DNA from: Schizochytrium sp. CCTCC M209059
Lineage: Eukaryota; Sar; Bigyra; Thraustochytrida; Thraustochytriidae
Assembly: GCA_000818945.1 (NCBI GenBank)
Contig: KN805384.1
Location: 162,660 to 226,659 of the forward strand
Direction: 5' to 3'
Length of the DNA: 64,000 bases
Below the pieces are notes generated by a model. That model was not told the DNA's origin and searched no databases. It saw only the letters and a list, made by a program, of their open reading frames with translations. Position numbers and translations under genes: made by a program. Within the stretch, counting starts at the first letter, position 1. The number at the start of each line of letters is the position of its first letter. Below, piece by piece: positions 41,943 through 51,885 of this stretch.

Positions 41943-43091
41943 GTCATCCACCAACCAACTCTCCATCCATCCACCTCAGGCCAACCAACCCAAACCTCCG
42001 GAGCTGAGCCCTGCTGTTCTCGCTGCTACTTGCCTCGCGAGCGAGCGAAGGAATGAACATGGAAAGAGAGGAACCCATACCCATCCAGCCAGACAACGGA
42101 GCCAAGCCAATGAAATCGTCCGAAAGCAAGAAGGCAAGCAAGATATCGCAAGCACCTCCAACCCCATCCACAACCACTGCAAGCTCCCAACGAGGGGACG
42201 AAGCTCCGCCGCTTCCGCCCCGTGCCAGTGCCAATCGTCCCACTCACTCCCTTCCTCCTTCCTTCCCCCTGCTGCTCCTCTTCCCCGCTCCCTCCCTCCC
42301 CCGGAACGTCCACGAGGCGCTCCCCACGCCGCCTGCCTGCTGCCGCTGCAGCCGCCCGTCGCCGCAGCCACACGATCGATCGCGCGCACCGCGTGCACTC
42401 GCGGCACGGGCGGCGTCTGCCTCGAAAACCCGCGACGCCCTCGCGCGCCGCAGAAAGAAAGAAAGATGGCGGGTCCCCGCGGCCAGCACCTGTGATGGGT
42501 GGCCGCCGCGCGATGGAGCGGCGGGAGGAGCGAGCGAGCGAGCGAACGGATGGAGGGAGAGAGGGAGGGAAAGGCCACGGCGGCCGCGCGCGCGACCCGA
42601 CCGACCAAGGAAGAGCGACGGAGCGCGGCGGCGGCCGTTCGTTCGATCGTTCGATCGTTCGTTCGTTCTACTGAGGACGCGGCGGAAGCGGCGGCAGCAC
42701 GCACGGTTGGTTTCTCGCCGTCCTGCTTGGACTTACCGCGCCCGCCCGGTGCGATTCTGTCGGTCGGTCGGGACGATCTACCTCCCTCGCTCCCTCCCTC
42801 CCGCCGCGGCCTTCCGATGGCGACGGAGGGGAGACAGAGAGACGCAGGAAGCGTCCCGGCCGCGCCGCGCGTGGAGTTGCACGGCCTGGCTACGGACGGC
42901 GCGGCCCACTCCGGCGAGGCGAGTCAAGAGGAGGGGAGTTCGAGTTGAGTGCCTTGCCTTGCCTGCCTGCCTCTCTCTGGTCGTGCACGTTTGAGATAAG
43001 CGGATCAGAAGCGGGAGTACAGCAAAACGCGAACACCGAGGCGAGCGCGAGCGTGGTGCCCAGGGAGCAGAGCAGAGCTTTACGAGGCAGG
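41943..43091. other. Intergenic, GC-rich low complexity
   Basis: Contains GAGC/GAGG, GTTC/GATC (42632-42668) and TCCC runs. An ATG at 42817 opens a 43-codon frame that could be an upstream ORF of the gene at 43092, but nothing supports it as a product. Confidence 0.5.
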
Positions 43092-43337
43092 ATGGAGGAC
43101 ATGGCCCGGCCGGCGCTCGTGCTGCTGCCTTGCGGCGGAGTCGCGCTCGGCGGGGGCGCGCCGACGCGAGCGTCGCGCAAGCTCACGGCGCAGTTTATCC
43201 TGCAGAGGCAACGAGCGAGCGGGCCCGAGGGCGATAAGGACCCAACCGCGCCAGAGTACGACGATGATGTGGTTGGCGACGAGGAAGAGGAGGAGCCTTC
43301 AAGAGACATGTTTTTTGCCATGGACGAGCAAGCATGA
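43092..43337 (+). CDS. Small acidic hypothetical protein (81 aa)
   Basis: The start at 43092 is the first ATG; the frame upstream begins only at a TTG. It reads 'MEDMARPALVLLPCGGVALG', a basic segment 'GGAPTRASRKLTAQFILQRQ', then an acidic run and the end 'SRDMFFAMDEQA'. The core is similar to that of the gene at 41421. No family recognised. It ends close to the convergent gene at 43489. Confidence 0.5.
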   Translation: MEDMARPALVLLPCGGVALGGGAPTRASRKLTAQFILQRQRASGPEGDKDPTAPEYDDDVVGDEEEEEPSRDMFFAMDEQA

Positions 43338-43488
43338 CGCACGTCAAACATTGCTGTTCATTAATTTCTATTTCCACAGTATTTACTACCCCGGTATAGC
43401 CGATCGATTGAGCTGTCTGGTCGCCTGGCCGTCTGGCAGACTGGCTGACTGGCTGCCCGACTGATGAGCGCACACGAGCATGCGCGCA

Positions 43489-44385
43489 TTATGTCTGCAC
43501 TCGTAACGTCGCGCACCATTGACCATGTTGAGAATCCCACGTTTCCGCAAGGCGCTCCTCCAATGACCATTCCTGTGAGAGAGCGCCAACATCGACCGCA
43601 GGTTCGATGCGCGGCAGAGACGCGTGGACGCGCCCCGCAAACGTTGTTGCCAGCAGAGCTCTACGATAATTGAATAATGATGATGATGATGATGATAATG
43701 ATTGTTTGGACCACAGAAAACGAGCTGTACTCGGCCCGACCTCGAGACCCACAATCGAAACGGGGCGAGGCGACGCAGAGCAGACAGCAGCCAAAGCTGG
43801 GTCGAGTCCTCGACCTCGGCATACCGGCAAGACTTTGAAATATGCACGCGCCGCAGTCATAGGGTCCCAAACGCCATCGAGCGCGCTTTCGATTCCAGCA
43901 ACCTGCGCGTGCGGCGTAGCAATGACGCAAGGCCTTTGCTCCGCAACGATATCCTTGAAAAGCATCGACTCACGCCATGGCAAGGCGCCTGAAGCCGTGA
44001 GTACAGCCCAAACGCGAGCGCAAGACGGGGTCATCCCCGCGGTAACGTTTTGCTCGAGTTTTTGCAGGACGGCCGCATCCTCCGAGGCCAACAAGCCCTC
44101 GACGTTGTGAATCTCAGCACGCAGCGTCGCCACCTCCTCGCGCACGTTGCGACCCGAGGTTAGCGTAAGGTCTGAGACGGCGCGCGAAGCTGCTAGCGTA
44201 AAGAGGTCTGCGACGCTTCGGGGCGCAAGCTCATGTTGGACCGCGTTGACACGGCCTCCAAGCGCGCCAAGCAGACAACATACGTGCAGGACGATGGGTC
44301 GGCCGTCGGTTGCGACCTCGCGCCTAAGCGCCGCCAGCGCGAGGGGCAGGGAGGCGCGCAATCCTGGCGGAATCGCCTCGGCCAT
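43489..44385 (-). CDS. Unrecognised protein, Ala/Leu-rich, helical (298 aa)
   Basis: The ATG at 44385 ('MAEAIPPGLRASLPLALAAL') is the first Met; the frame extends 23 codons upstream from a TTG only. Predicted mostly alpha-helical with several conserved-looking blocks ('VLHVCCLLGALGGRVN', 'VREEVATLRAEIHNVEGLL', 'SALDGVWDPMTAARAYFKVL'). A (GAT)n repeat at 43676-43699 encodes a Ser run near residue 235 and sits beside a possible 3' splice site, so the C-terminal end may be altered by an intron. It lies directly downstream of the RbBP5 gene on the same strand. I do not recognise the family. Confidence 0.6.
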   Translation of the reverse strand: MAEAIPPGLRASLPLALAALRREVATDGRPIVLHVCCLLGALGGRVNAVQHELAPRSVADLFTLAASRAVSDLTLTSGRNVREEVATLRAEIHNVEGLLASEDAAVLQKLEQNVTAGMTPSCARVWAVLTASGALPWRESMLFKDIVAEQRPCVIATPHAQVAGIESALDGVWDPMTAARAYFKVLPVCRGRGLDPALAAVCSASPRPVSIVGLEVGPSTARFLWSKQSLSSSSSSLFNYRRALLATTFAGRVHASLPRIEPAVDVGALSQEWSLEERLAETWDSQHGQWCATLRVQT

Positions 44386-44671
44386 GAAGTCCCGCCGCTC
44401 CAAACTCTCAGTTCTCTTTTTGGGACCATGCCCTGTTTGGGCCACAGCTGTCAAGATTATATCTCAGCCCGTTATGAGATGAAACACACGACTTAGGCCT
44501 ATAAGCGATTGCACCTCGGCGGCCAGTGGCACAAGGCGCAGCGGGAGCAAGTACTTTTCCGACTCGAGAATCGAAAGCGACACGAGACCTTGGCGGAATT
44601 TCCTCTCATATTAGGACCAAGGCTGAATGTTAGGCGCGCGCACGTAGTACGTACTCACACAAAATCCTTTT

Positions 44672-46168
44672 TTACATAGATACTTCGGCGGGTGGCGCAA
44701 GGCGCAGCGGGAGCGGAAATTCCTCCGGCTCGAGATCATCGGCGTCTCGATCAACAGTGACAATGTCAACAAAGGCATCCTCATCTCGGATGTGACGGGC
44801 CGTTGCGGAGATAGACCCACGCCGGGGCTCCCCCTGGCGCGGATTGCGGTCGAACTCGTCCTCGCGCTCGTGGTACGACTCATTTTCCTCAAGCTCGACA
44901 AAGTTTGGCGCAAAAGCTGTCCAGCTCTCGGAACGGTGCGTCGCCCACACGAGCATTTGCCCATCGCGGCCAAGCGAAAGTACCATGGGCCGACGAGGAT
45001 GCCAGAGTACTTGGCGCACCAAACCCCTATCAGGCGCGAAAAGTTTGGCCATGTGCCGGCCCAGCACGTTCCACACGTGCAAAACGTGGCCATTCGCGCA
45101 CCCTGCAATAATGTACTCGCCGTCCGGAGACACGTCGCAGCAGGCCCACTTGATATTTTCCACGCTGTCCTGGAAATCCTGAACGTGCGTTAGCTTACGG
45201 TCTTCGGCTCGCATCATGTGTATGACTTTGTCGTTTGCTTGCGTCAAGACAATCTTGGCCTTGGAAGCCACAATGCGCTTGGTCCAGCCCATACGCTTCG
45301 CGCTCTGAACGGGTCGCTCTGAGGCAACACGACACCTCGTTGCTGTCTCAAAGACATGCACGGTCCCGCTCGCACCGCCCACATATATGCACTCGCCGTC
45401 GGTGCTAAATGCTGCGGGAACAGATCGTGGCGGCTTTTCACCAGGCTCAAGGTCCCACTTGAGCTGATGTTCCACAGCCGTTCCTTGTTCCAGATCGATT
45501 TGTAAAAGCAATGGCCACGGCACAGCGTCTTCGTCTGCCGGCGTGAACGCGGATGTTATTTCATCTTTGCGAAGAGCTTGCGGCTGCGGCTGCGGCTGGC
45601 CCAGAGTACATGATCTGCACACGAGACAAAGAATAGGATCCGAACTCTTGGTGCGCCTTGCAATTGCCGCCGAGGTCACTGGTAGGCGTTGACGCCAGCG
45701 AAAGTGACAGTGAAAGTCTTTGAGATCGAGAACCGCCACCTCGCCCTCGGCGCTTGACGTGAGAAGCAAGCGGCTACCTTCATTTGGCAAGTAGCTCACG
45801 GAGGTCACGCTCGCCTCATGACAGCGATGAACTGCAATAACATGTCGTGTCATAAGGTCTCGGATCGCAACATACCCCGTGCGGGCCATTCCCGTCGCCA
45901 CGTACGAGCCGCCGCCGCTAAAGCCGCCACAGAGGGCTACCTCGACGCTGTTGGCATCGCGACGAGCGCGCTTGCGGCCAGGGCCGTTGCTCGTGCGCTC
46001 GGTTGCGGTATCACGATCTTGCTTGGCGTCTTGCTTCGCCTCGGCAAGGTTTGCGCGCTGCGCCGAGGGCTGCGTCGGGGCCCCAAAGGCCGCAGGCGCT
46101 GGTAGCGTGGCCTCGAGAAAGCTTGGAAAATCACTGGCAAACGGGTCTTTGAGCGTGAGGAGACTCAT
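44672..46168 (-). CDS. RBBP5: RbBP5/Swd1-like WD40 subunit of the H3K4 methyltransferase (COMPASS/MLL) complex
   Basis: 498 residues. The N-terminus ('LLTLKDPFASDFP') precedes a WD40 propeller (about 75-405). The segment after the propeller is diagnostic: 'AFAPNFVELEENESYHERE' and 'FDRNP' match the RbBP5 'AFAPDFKELDENVEYEERE' region that contacts WDR5, Ash2L and the SET domain. A further short block 'DIVTVDRDADDLEPEEFPL' corresponds to the WDR5-binding tail. RbBP5 is a structural subunit that activates MLL/Set1 methylation of histone H3 Lys4, in the nucleus. A charged insertion (about 35-70) carries nuclear-signal-like 'GRKRARRD'. Length (human 538, yeast Swd1 426) fits. The ATG at 46168 is well placed. 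Confidence 0.9.
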   Translation of the reverse strand: MSLLTLKDPFASDFPSFLEATLPAPAAFGAPTQPSAQRANLAEAKQDAKQDRDTATERTSNGPGRKRARRDANSVEVALCGGFSGGGSYVATGMARTGYVAIRDLMTRHVIAVHRCHEASVTSVSYLPNEGSRLLLTSSAEGEVAVLDLKDFHCHFRWRQRLPVTSAAIARRTKSSDPILCLVCRSCTLGQPQPQPQALRKDEITSAFTPADEDAVPWPLLLQIDLEQGTAVEHQLKWDLEPGEKPPRSVPAAFSTDGECIYVGGASGTVHVFETATRCRVASERPVQSAKRMGWTKRIVASKAKIVLTQANDKVIHMMRAEDRKLTHVQDFQDSVENIKWACCDVSPDGEYIIAGCANGHVLHVWNVLGRHMAKLFAPDRGLVRQVLWHPRRPMVLSLGRDGQMLVWATHRSESWTAFAPNFVELEENESYHEREDEFDRNPRQGEPRRGSISATARHIRDEDAFVDIVTVDRDADDLEPEEFPLPLRLAPPAEVSM

Positions 46169-47279
46169 GTCGGTTGTTGGCTCTTGGCTCGCGCAGCAGC
46201 CCTCTTCGTCCTATCTGCCTCGCACCGTTTTCCCTTCTCTTACGCGCAGGCGCTGCGTCGCGTTCTTCTCTTGGCCGCGGTCTTCCCACCGCTTGCTCGC
46301 CAACGTTTTGCCTCTCCTGATTTTATTGCTCCTAGGCCTAGGCCTAGGCTACTTTCTTTTTGGTGAATTTTTTTCCCTCAATGTGAAAATGTGCATGTCT
46401 TTTTTTGATTGGCGGCAATCATGAGGCTTCCCGTTTGCTTACTACGCAGTACACTGCAATGAGATTAGCCTCCATTGAAGGCGGCGCCTTTTCGGAGAAG
46501 GGTATGCTCTCTGCAGCTGCGTGTAAACTAGGCTAGCCTAGGTAGTAGCGAGAGGAAGTGTTTAAAGACTCTTTTAAATGAAGAACAAGCAGTTTTCTTG
46601 GGAAACCCTGCCGCATTGCGTGAATGATCTCACCGAATGTGCAGAGAACGCTTGGTGGTCGGCGCTCAGCCACCTCTAGGAGTCTTTATACGATATTATC
46701 CACGAATTGAATGCATTCAGTAGATAGCTTAGCTGCTCTGCTCATTTCCATTTTTCAAGTGCAAGGCGAGCGTAACAACCTCGGTCCTCGATCTGGCGCA
46801 GGGTCTTTTTTCGATTCCTCCCCCCCCTCCTCCCCTCCGGCATTTCCATTTGAACATGGAAACGGGGGAAATGTGGACGGCAAATGCAAAATTTCGAAGC
46901 CAAGTCAAACAAGTCAATCCAAGTCATCCTAACGTTGCCAGATTGGGAAGGTGTCATGTCATGCCTCTACTACGTTCGCGGCTTCGACTGGGTCCATCGA
47001 GAGGATGAGTTCAAGCATGGGGAGGGAGGCCGCGTGTTTCGGCTACGAGCATGCCAATTCGGCTCTCCGTCCGTCCGCCTGAGCTTGACGATCTTTGGAG
47101 ACGAGACGAGACCGAGGACCCATACCCCAGCATATCCCTCGAAGGCCCAGTCAGGGCTTGCCTTGTCTGGGTCAGCAAACCCGAAACGAATGCTTCTTGC
47201 TCGCTAGCCTGCTCGCCTTCTACTGGTAGTGAGTACTTGTTCCACTGCTGCGGACATTGAGTCAACTCTGGCAAGCAAG
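46169..47279. other. Intergenic, no gene seen
   Basis: Divergent space between RbBP5 (-) and the small gene at 47280 (+). It includes repeats of CCTAGG (46331-46350) and a C run (46821-46836). No coding evidence. Confidence 0.6.
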
Positions 47280-47456
47280 ATGCCAAGCGCCAGAATTGAA
47301 GTTGCCCCGGAATCCCGGGAGGGCTTGTCACGAGCGCAGAGAAAACAGCTCGCTTTTCAAGAGTATCAGGCTGCGTGCGCAGAGCGGCTCCGCTCACCAT
47401 GGCACTTCCTCTTCATGCGACCGCCCTCGCCCTCGTCCTCGCCCCAGTCCAAGTAG
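47280..47456 (+). CDS. Small basic protein, paralog A (58 aa)
   Basis: It starts at the ATG of 'MPSARIEVAPE'. It matches the protein at 48989 in layout: MPxAR...V, a charged helix with 'EYQxxC', then 'RSPWxxLFF/M' and a Pro/Lys or Pro/Ser tail. Two separate copies with the same motifs are the main evidence that both are genes. No known family recognised. Confidence 0.6.
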   Translation: MPSARIEVAPESREGLSRAQRKQLAFQEYQAACAERLRSPWHFLFMRPPSPSSSPQSK

Positions 47457-48988
47457 GACAGTCGACTGTAGCAGGCCACGTCCACCTAATTAATGTATGT
47501 AAAGAAATATGCCTGCCTGCGCGCCTGCCTGCCTCCAGCTCCGTCCCCGAAGAACCCCACTCTTTACCATTCATCTCCTCTCTCCCTTGCACTTCGAACG
47601 ATGTTGGCTGATGAGCTCGCCATAGCAGCGGTACCACGGCGTCGTCGTCGTCGCCTCCGCCGCCAGCAGCGACAGCGGCATTTGCGAGCATTCAGAGGCG
47701 GCACGGACTCTGCACCGTTTGCGCCTGAATCGCTCGCGTGTTCGCTGTTTGCGACGAATCCCTTCCCTTCGATTTGACGCATTGCTTCACCAAGCAAGCA
47801 AGCGAGCGAGCACACGATACCTCCTCCGCCACGGCCGCAAGCCGCAGCCGCGGCCTCCATTTGTCCGCTGCTCCGGCAGCAATTAGGCTGCATGCCGCCG
47901 CCTGCAGTGCTGCTGGGGCATCTCCCGACAGCCCCTAGCGCGACTGCGGCCAGGGCGGCTGCGAGCGCTCGCCGCCGCGGTGATATGTGCTGCCGTCGAA
48001 CCCACTGCGCGTGTCCAGTGTCGGGTTGGTCGATTCTCGCGCTGAGCCGGCGCGGCTGATGCTGCGCTGAGAGGCGTTCTCTCGAGAACGAGCCTCGGTC
48101 TCTTGCACACGCCATCTTGCACGCCGCAGACAGAACGGGACGAACGAATCCAGCGAGTGGAGCTCCAGCTGCATGCAGCTGGCCATGGCGGAAGTGGCGG
48201 AAAATGAGGGAAAAGGCAAGCTCGCGAGTTGCTGCTTGCAGTGCCTGCCATAGCTGGCGCAGCTTGGCCACATGCAGCTCGTGCGCGCTCGTCCGCGAGC
48301 ATGACCCATCGAAGCCATTATGATCAAAGAGGAGAGGAGAAAGTAAGATTCCGCCTGCCTGGGCAGCTGCAGCTGCGGCGACCCCTGGCCGTCGGCAGTG
48401 GTGGGTGGATATATGGTGGCAAGCTGGCTCTGGTCGCACGGCGGGCCGCTCTCTCCCGCGTTCTCGCTCGCTCGCTCGCTCGCCAGCCAGCCTCCTTCCT
48501 CGGCCGCGGCGGTTCGGTGCCCGAGGATTCTCTCGTTCGCAGGCCTTGGTTGGGTGCAGTTGCTCTTGTGACTCGGGCTCTGACTCGCGCAGTCGCGCAG
48601 CCAACTCCGCCCGCGACGTGCGCCTCGGGCCTCCGACCGACGGCGGGGCGGGCCCGGGCGGCGCCGCGAGACGGCCGTTGGACTGGCCGGTGCAGCACCG
48701 TTGCGCGCTGGAAGCGGGGAAGAGCGGGAAGGAGGGGTCGAACTTGTCGTAGTCGGCATGGTCTCGCGGAGGCTCGCAGAGAGAGAGAAGGCTCAGCAAG
48801 CCAGCCAGACAGCCAGACAGCCGAAGAAAGTCTCCAGCAAACCGCTAACGCAGCAAGCACGTTGCAGTTGACTGACCGCGAGTCTAGCTGAGGTCCAAAT
48901 TGACAGCGAGCAAGCAAGCAAGCAAACAAGCGACCGAGCGACCGAGGGAGCGAGCAAGAGGGAAAACAGCAAGCAGTCAGAAGAAAAG
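47457..48988. other. Intergenic, low complexity
   Basis: GC-rich with GTCGTC (47640-47662), GCTC/GAGC and CAAG (48910-48935) repeats. Long minus-strand frames here encode Arg/Ala/Ser low-complexity chains and are not supported. Confidence 0.6.
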
Positions 48989-49189
48989 ATGCCCAAGGCA
49001 CGCGTCGCAGTGACTCTGCCCGAGGTGCGCGCTGACGCCACGCCCAAGGAACGTCGGGAGGCCAAGCTGCGCGAGTACCAGGAGCGGTGCGAAGAGGCGA
49101 GCCACCGATCGCCGTGGCAGCGCCTCTTCTTCGTGACGCCCAAGAAGAACAAGCAACATCAGGACGCTGACCAGGCCGCTTCCGCCTAA
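48989..49189 (+). CDS. Small basic protein, paralog B (66 aa)
   Basis: 'MPKARVAVTLPEVRADATPK' begins the protein, followed by a charged helix ('ERREAKLREYQERCEEA'), the block 'RSPWQRLFFVTPKK' and a polar tail. It is the second member of a local pair with the gene at 47280. The single helix plus aromatic patch suggests a binding peptide rather than an enzyme. Confidence 0.65.
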   Translation: MPKARVAVTLPEVRADATPKERREAKLREYQERCEEASHRSPWQRLFFVTPKKNKQHQDADQAASA

Positions 49190-50328
49190 CCAATTATCAG
49201 CTAACCAGCTGCAGCCACCTGGCCAGCGTCTTCGCGCTCCCCATCCTCTTTATCTCCATTTTCATCTCCGTCTCGGCAAAATCGTCCCAGTGTCCCTCAT
49301 TTCCTTCATCTTCATCTCCATCTTCGTCTTCAGAAACGACGCTGTTATCGTGCACGCCCGCAAATCCTCACCGTGCACGATACCAACCCCTGCCCTCATT
49401 CTTCCCAGGGACGCCCTCGTCCCGTCCCGGACATTCGCCCTGTGCCTAGTCCTGTAACCTGAAACCTATCTTGCCATGTTTTTACCCCACTATCCCCCCA
49501 CGTTCGGCGCGCGCACCGGACCCCGCGCGCACGCGCCCGATGGCGCAATGCCCGGATGAATGCGCAAAGGCCGTCACACCTTCCCCGCGTGTTCGCGAGC
49601 GAGCGAGCGAGCGACAGCTGGCCGGCCGGCCGGCCGTCCGTCCGCGTCCGCCTGGCCGCAGGTGGCCGCACGCGTCCGCGTCCGCGACCGCGTCTGCGTC
49701 CAGGCGGGCGGGCTTGCCCTTCTTGGAAAGGTGCACGGACGCGCGCGCGGGGCGGGATGGGATGGGATCGACCGGTCGATCGAGGGGACGCATGTCGAAT
49801 GTGCATGTCTGACCAGCAGGCCGAAGATAGGTAGGTGTGTGCACCATCGCGCAAGCATGCTCCGAAGACGCGAGCATCGAACATCTTGTGCCGTCAGCGC
49901 AGGTTGTTGGCAACGACGGCGGGCGGCAGACAGGAGAAGGAAGGCGCCAGAGGCGGCCGGCCCCGAGCGCCGAGGAGCACAGGCAGGCAGGCAGGCAGGC
50001 AGGCACGGGAGGGAAGGAGAGACGGCGCCGGCATCAATCAATCAGCCAGCAGACCAGATCAGACGGGGCGATCGATCAGCAGCCGTCAGTCGGAGCGGCG
50101 TCGACGCGTCGGCTGCGAAGCGAGCGAGGCAGACAGCTAGCTAGCCAGCCAGCCAGCCAGCCAGCCGCGCGGTGCAGCGAAGCGACGCGAGGTGAGAAGG
50201 AGCACGCACGCACCAGAGCCGTATAGCAGGACCGCGTGTACCTCGAAGACAGACGAGCGAGTGAAGGAGTGAAGGCCAGCCAGCCGCTCGCTGCCTGCAG
50301 ACGACTCGTCCGTGACGAACAAGCAAAG
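49190..50328. other. Intergenic, no gene seen
   Basis: Contains CATCTCC repeats (about 49245-49330), GGCC (49620-49632), GGCA (49980-50006) and AGCC (50139-50168) arrays. The last about 100 bp are probably the leader of the desaturase gene. Confidence 0.6.
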
Positions 50329-51147
50329 ATGGACGACGTCGTGAACCTCGCGGACAAGTACGTCTTCACGCCGTATGTGTACCCCGAAACGCTGCCCGAA
50401 GATGACATCTACAGGCAGAGCCTGACGCTCTGGATTATTACCACGATCGGCGGCTACCTTTTGTACTTTTCCGTGGCCGGTCTGAGCTATGAGTTCTTGT
50501 TCGACAAGCGACTCATGAAACATCCCAAGTTCCTTGAAAACCAAATCGCCAAGGAAATCTGGGTCACATGCACGGCCATCCCGGTCATGACCTTCATGTA
50601 CGTGCCCTTCTTTCTTGCCGAAATCAGGGGCCTCACACTGCTCTTCGATGACATTGATGAGCGCAGCGTCGCCTTCAATGTCTGGAGCGTGATCGCGTTC
50701 ATCATGTGGAACGACATGCTCATCTACTGGATCCACCGTGGCCTTCACCACCGTTGGGTCTACAAGTATGTGCACAAGACCCACCATAAGTGGCTCATCT
50801 CCACCCCATTCGCCTCGCACGCCTTCACTCCGCTTGACGGAGCCCTCCAGGGCTGCCCGTACCACCTTTTTGTCTTTGTCCACCCCATCAACAAGTACGT
50901 CTTCCTTACGTGCTTCGTGCTCGTCAATGTATGGACTGTGTACATTCACGGCTCGGGTATCGAGATGCCTCCCATGCTTCGCGAGATCGTCAACGACGAG
51001 GCGCATCACGAGGATCACCATCTCTTCTTCAACTACAACCATGGCCAGTACTTTACGCTCTGGGACCGCATTGGGGGCACCTACCGCGAGCCCAGCAGGT
51101 ACAAGGGCAAGAGTCCGCGCGAGGAGCTCAAGCTCAAGGGTCTGTAA
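50329..51147 (+). CDS. Sterol C5-desaturase (ERG3/SC5D-like, fatty-acid-hydroxylase superfamily)
   Basis: 272 residues from the ATG at 50329; upstream the frame opens only at a GTG. It introduces the C5-C6 double bond of sterols in the ER, using O2 and electrons from cytochrome b5. The three histidine boxes of the di-iron site are complete: H136-x3-H140-H141 ('HRGLHH'), H149-x2-H152-H153 ('HKTHH') and H227-x2-H230-H231 ('HEDHH'). Around four membrane helices flank them. Length fits the family (about 270-365). The close spacing of boxes 1 and 2 and the sequence around box 3 favour C5-desaturase over C4-methyl oxidase, but I cannot exclude another sterol or plant-type desaturase. Converges on the gene ending at 51886. 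Confidence 0.9.
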   Translation: MDDVVNLADKYVFTPYVYPETLPEDDIYRQSLTLWIITTIGGYLLYFSVAGLSYEFLFDKRLMKHPKFLENQIAKEIWVTCTAIPVMTFMYVPFFLAEIRGLTLLFDDIDERSVAFNVWSVIAFIMWNDMLIYWIHRGLHHRWVYKYVHKTHHKWLISTPFASHAFTPLDGALQGCPYHLFVFVHPINKYVFLTCFVLVNVWTVYIHGSGIEMPPMLREIVNDEAHHEDHHLFFNYNHGQYFTLWDRIGGTYREPSRYKGKSPREELKLKGL

Positions 51148-51885
51148 ATGTGCTTTTTCACGTTGCCCCTTGTCCTCGGTTGCTTGCTGCACAACAATCT
51201 GTCCTTTGTGGTATCTTCCTACGTGGGGTTCGGTCTGCCACGGCAGAGTACTCGATCGCTTCACTCGCGTCAAACGTGCCTAGGCATCCATACCTTTGGT
51301 CCTTTCCCATCGCCGGGCTGTTTTTCTTTTCAACGCGTACTACATCTCGATGCTGTGCGCACCGGTCAGCCAGCTAGCCAATCAACCAGCACCTGTACCT
51401 CTTGGCGATTGGGGCGCTGGACCGATCATTGCATTACAAAACCACAGTGCACAAACCATCATCATTCACAATCATGACCTTTACAAACGTCCGGCAAGCC
51501 CTAGAGACAGCTGACTGACACAGCGAATAAGAATAGGGATACCCTTTGCCGATGGATCGCGCGAGCGAGCCAGGCCAAAGGATGAACTTTCAACTGTCAA
51601 TAGCCATAATCTGTTACAAGAGCTGCCACAGGCGTTATTCCGCATTTGTTTTCTCTTGGGTCTTTTGCCTCCTTACCGCTTGGCGGCTCATCCTAAATCA
51701 ACGTTTTCTTCTCTTGCTTTCTTCCTTCCTTCCTCATCGAACCGAGAAAATATCCTGTCTCCACATTTTTGGTCGTCCCCAGAAAAAACAAAACAAAATG
51801 AAATAAAATGGAAAAAAAAAAAGATTATCATCGTCATCGTCATCGTCATTGTCATCTTCATTGTCATCTTCTTATCTCCCTCTTT
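51148..51885. other. Convergent 3' intergenic region
   Basis: The 3' flanks of two converging genes. Mostly AT-richer, with CGTCAT repeats at 51830-51870. No gene seen. Confidence 0.7.

Noticed and set aside
42817..42948. 43-codon frame upstream of the 43092 gene
   Set aside because: Only a possible upstream ORF; no domain, similarity or composition support.
47564..49193. Large minus-strand frames in the space around the small basic paralogs
   Set aside because: Low-complexity Arg/Ala/Ser chains; one overlaps the supported small gene at 48989.
50137..51273. 378-codon minus-strand frame opposite the sterol desaturase
   Set aside because: The plus-strand frame has three complete histidine boxes; the antisense product is unrecognised and charged.
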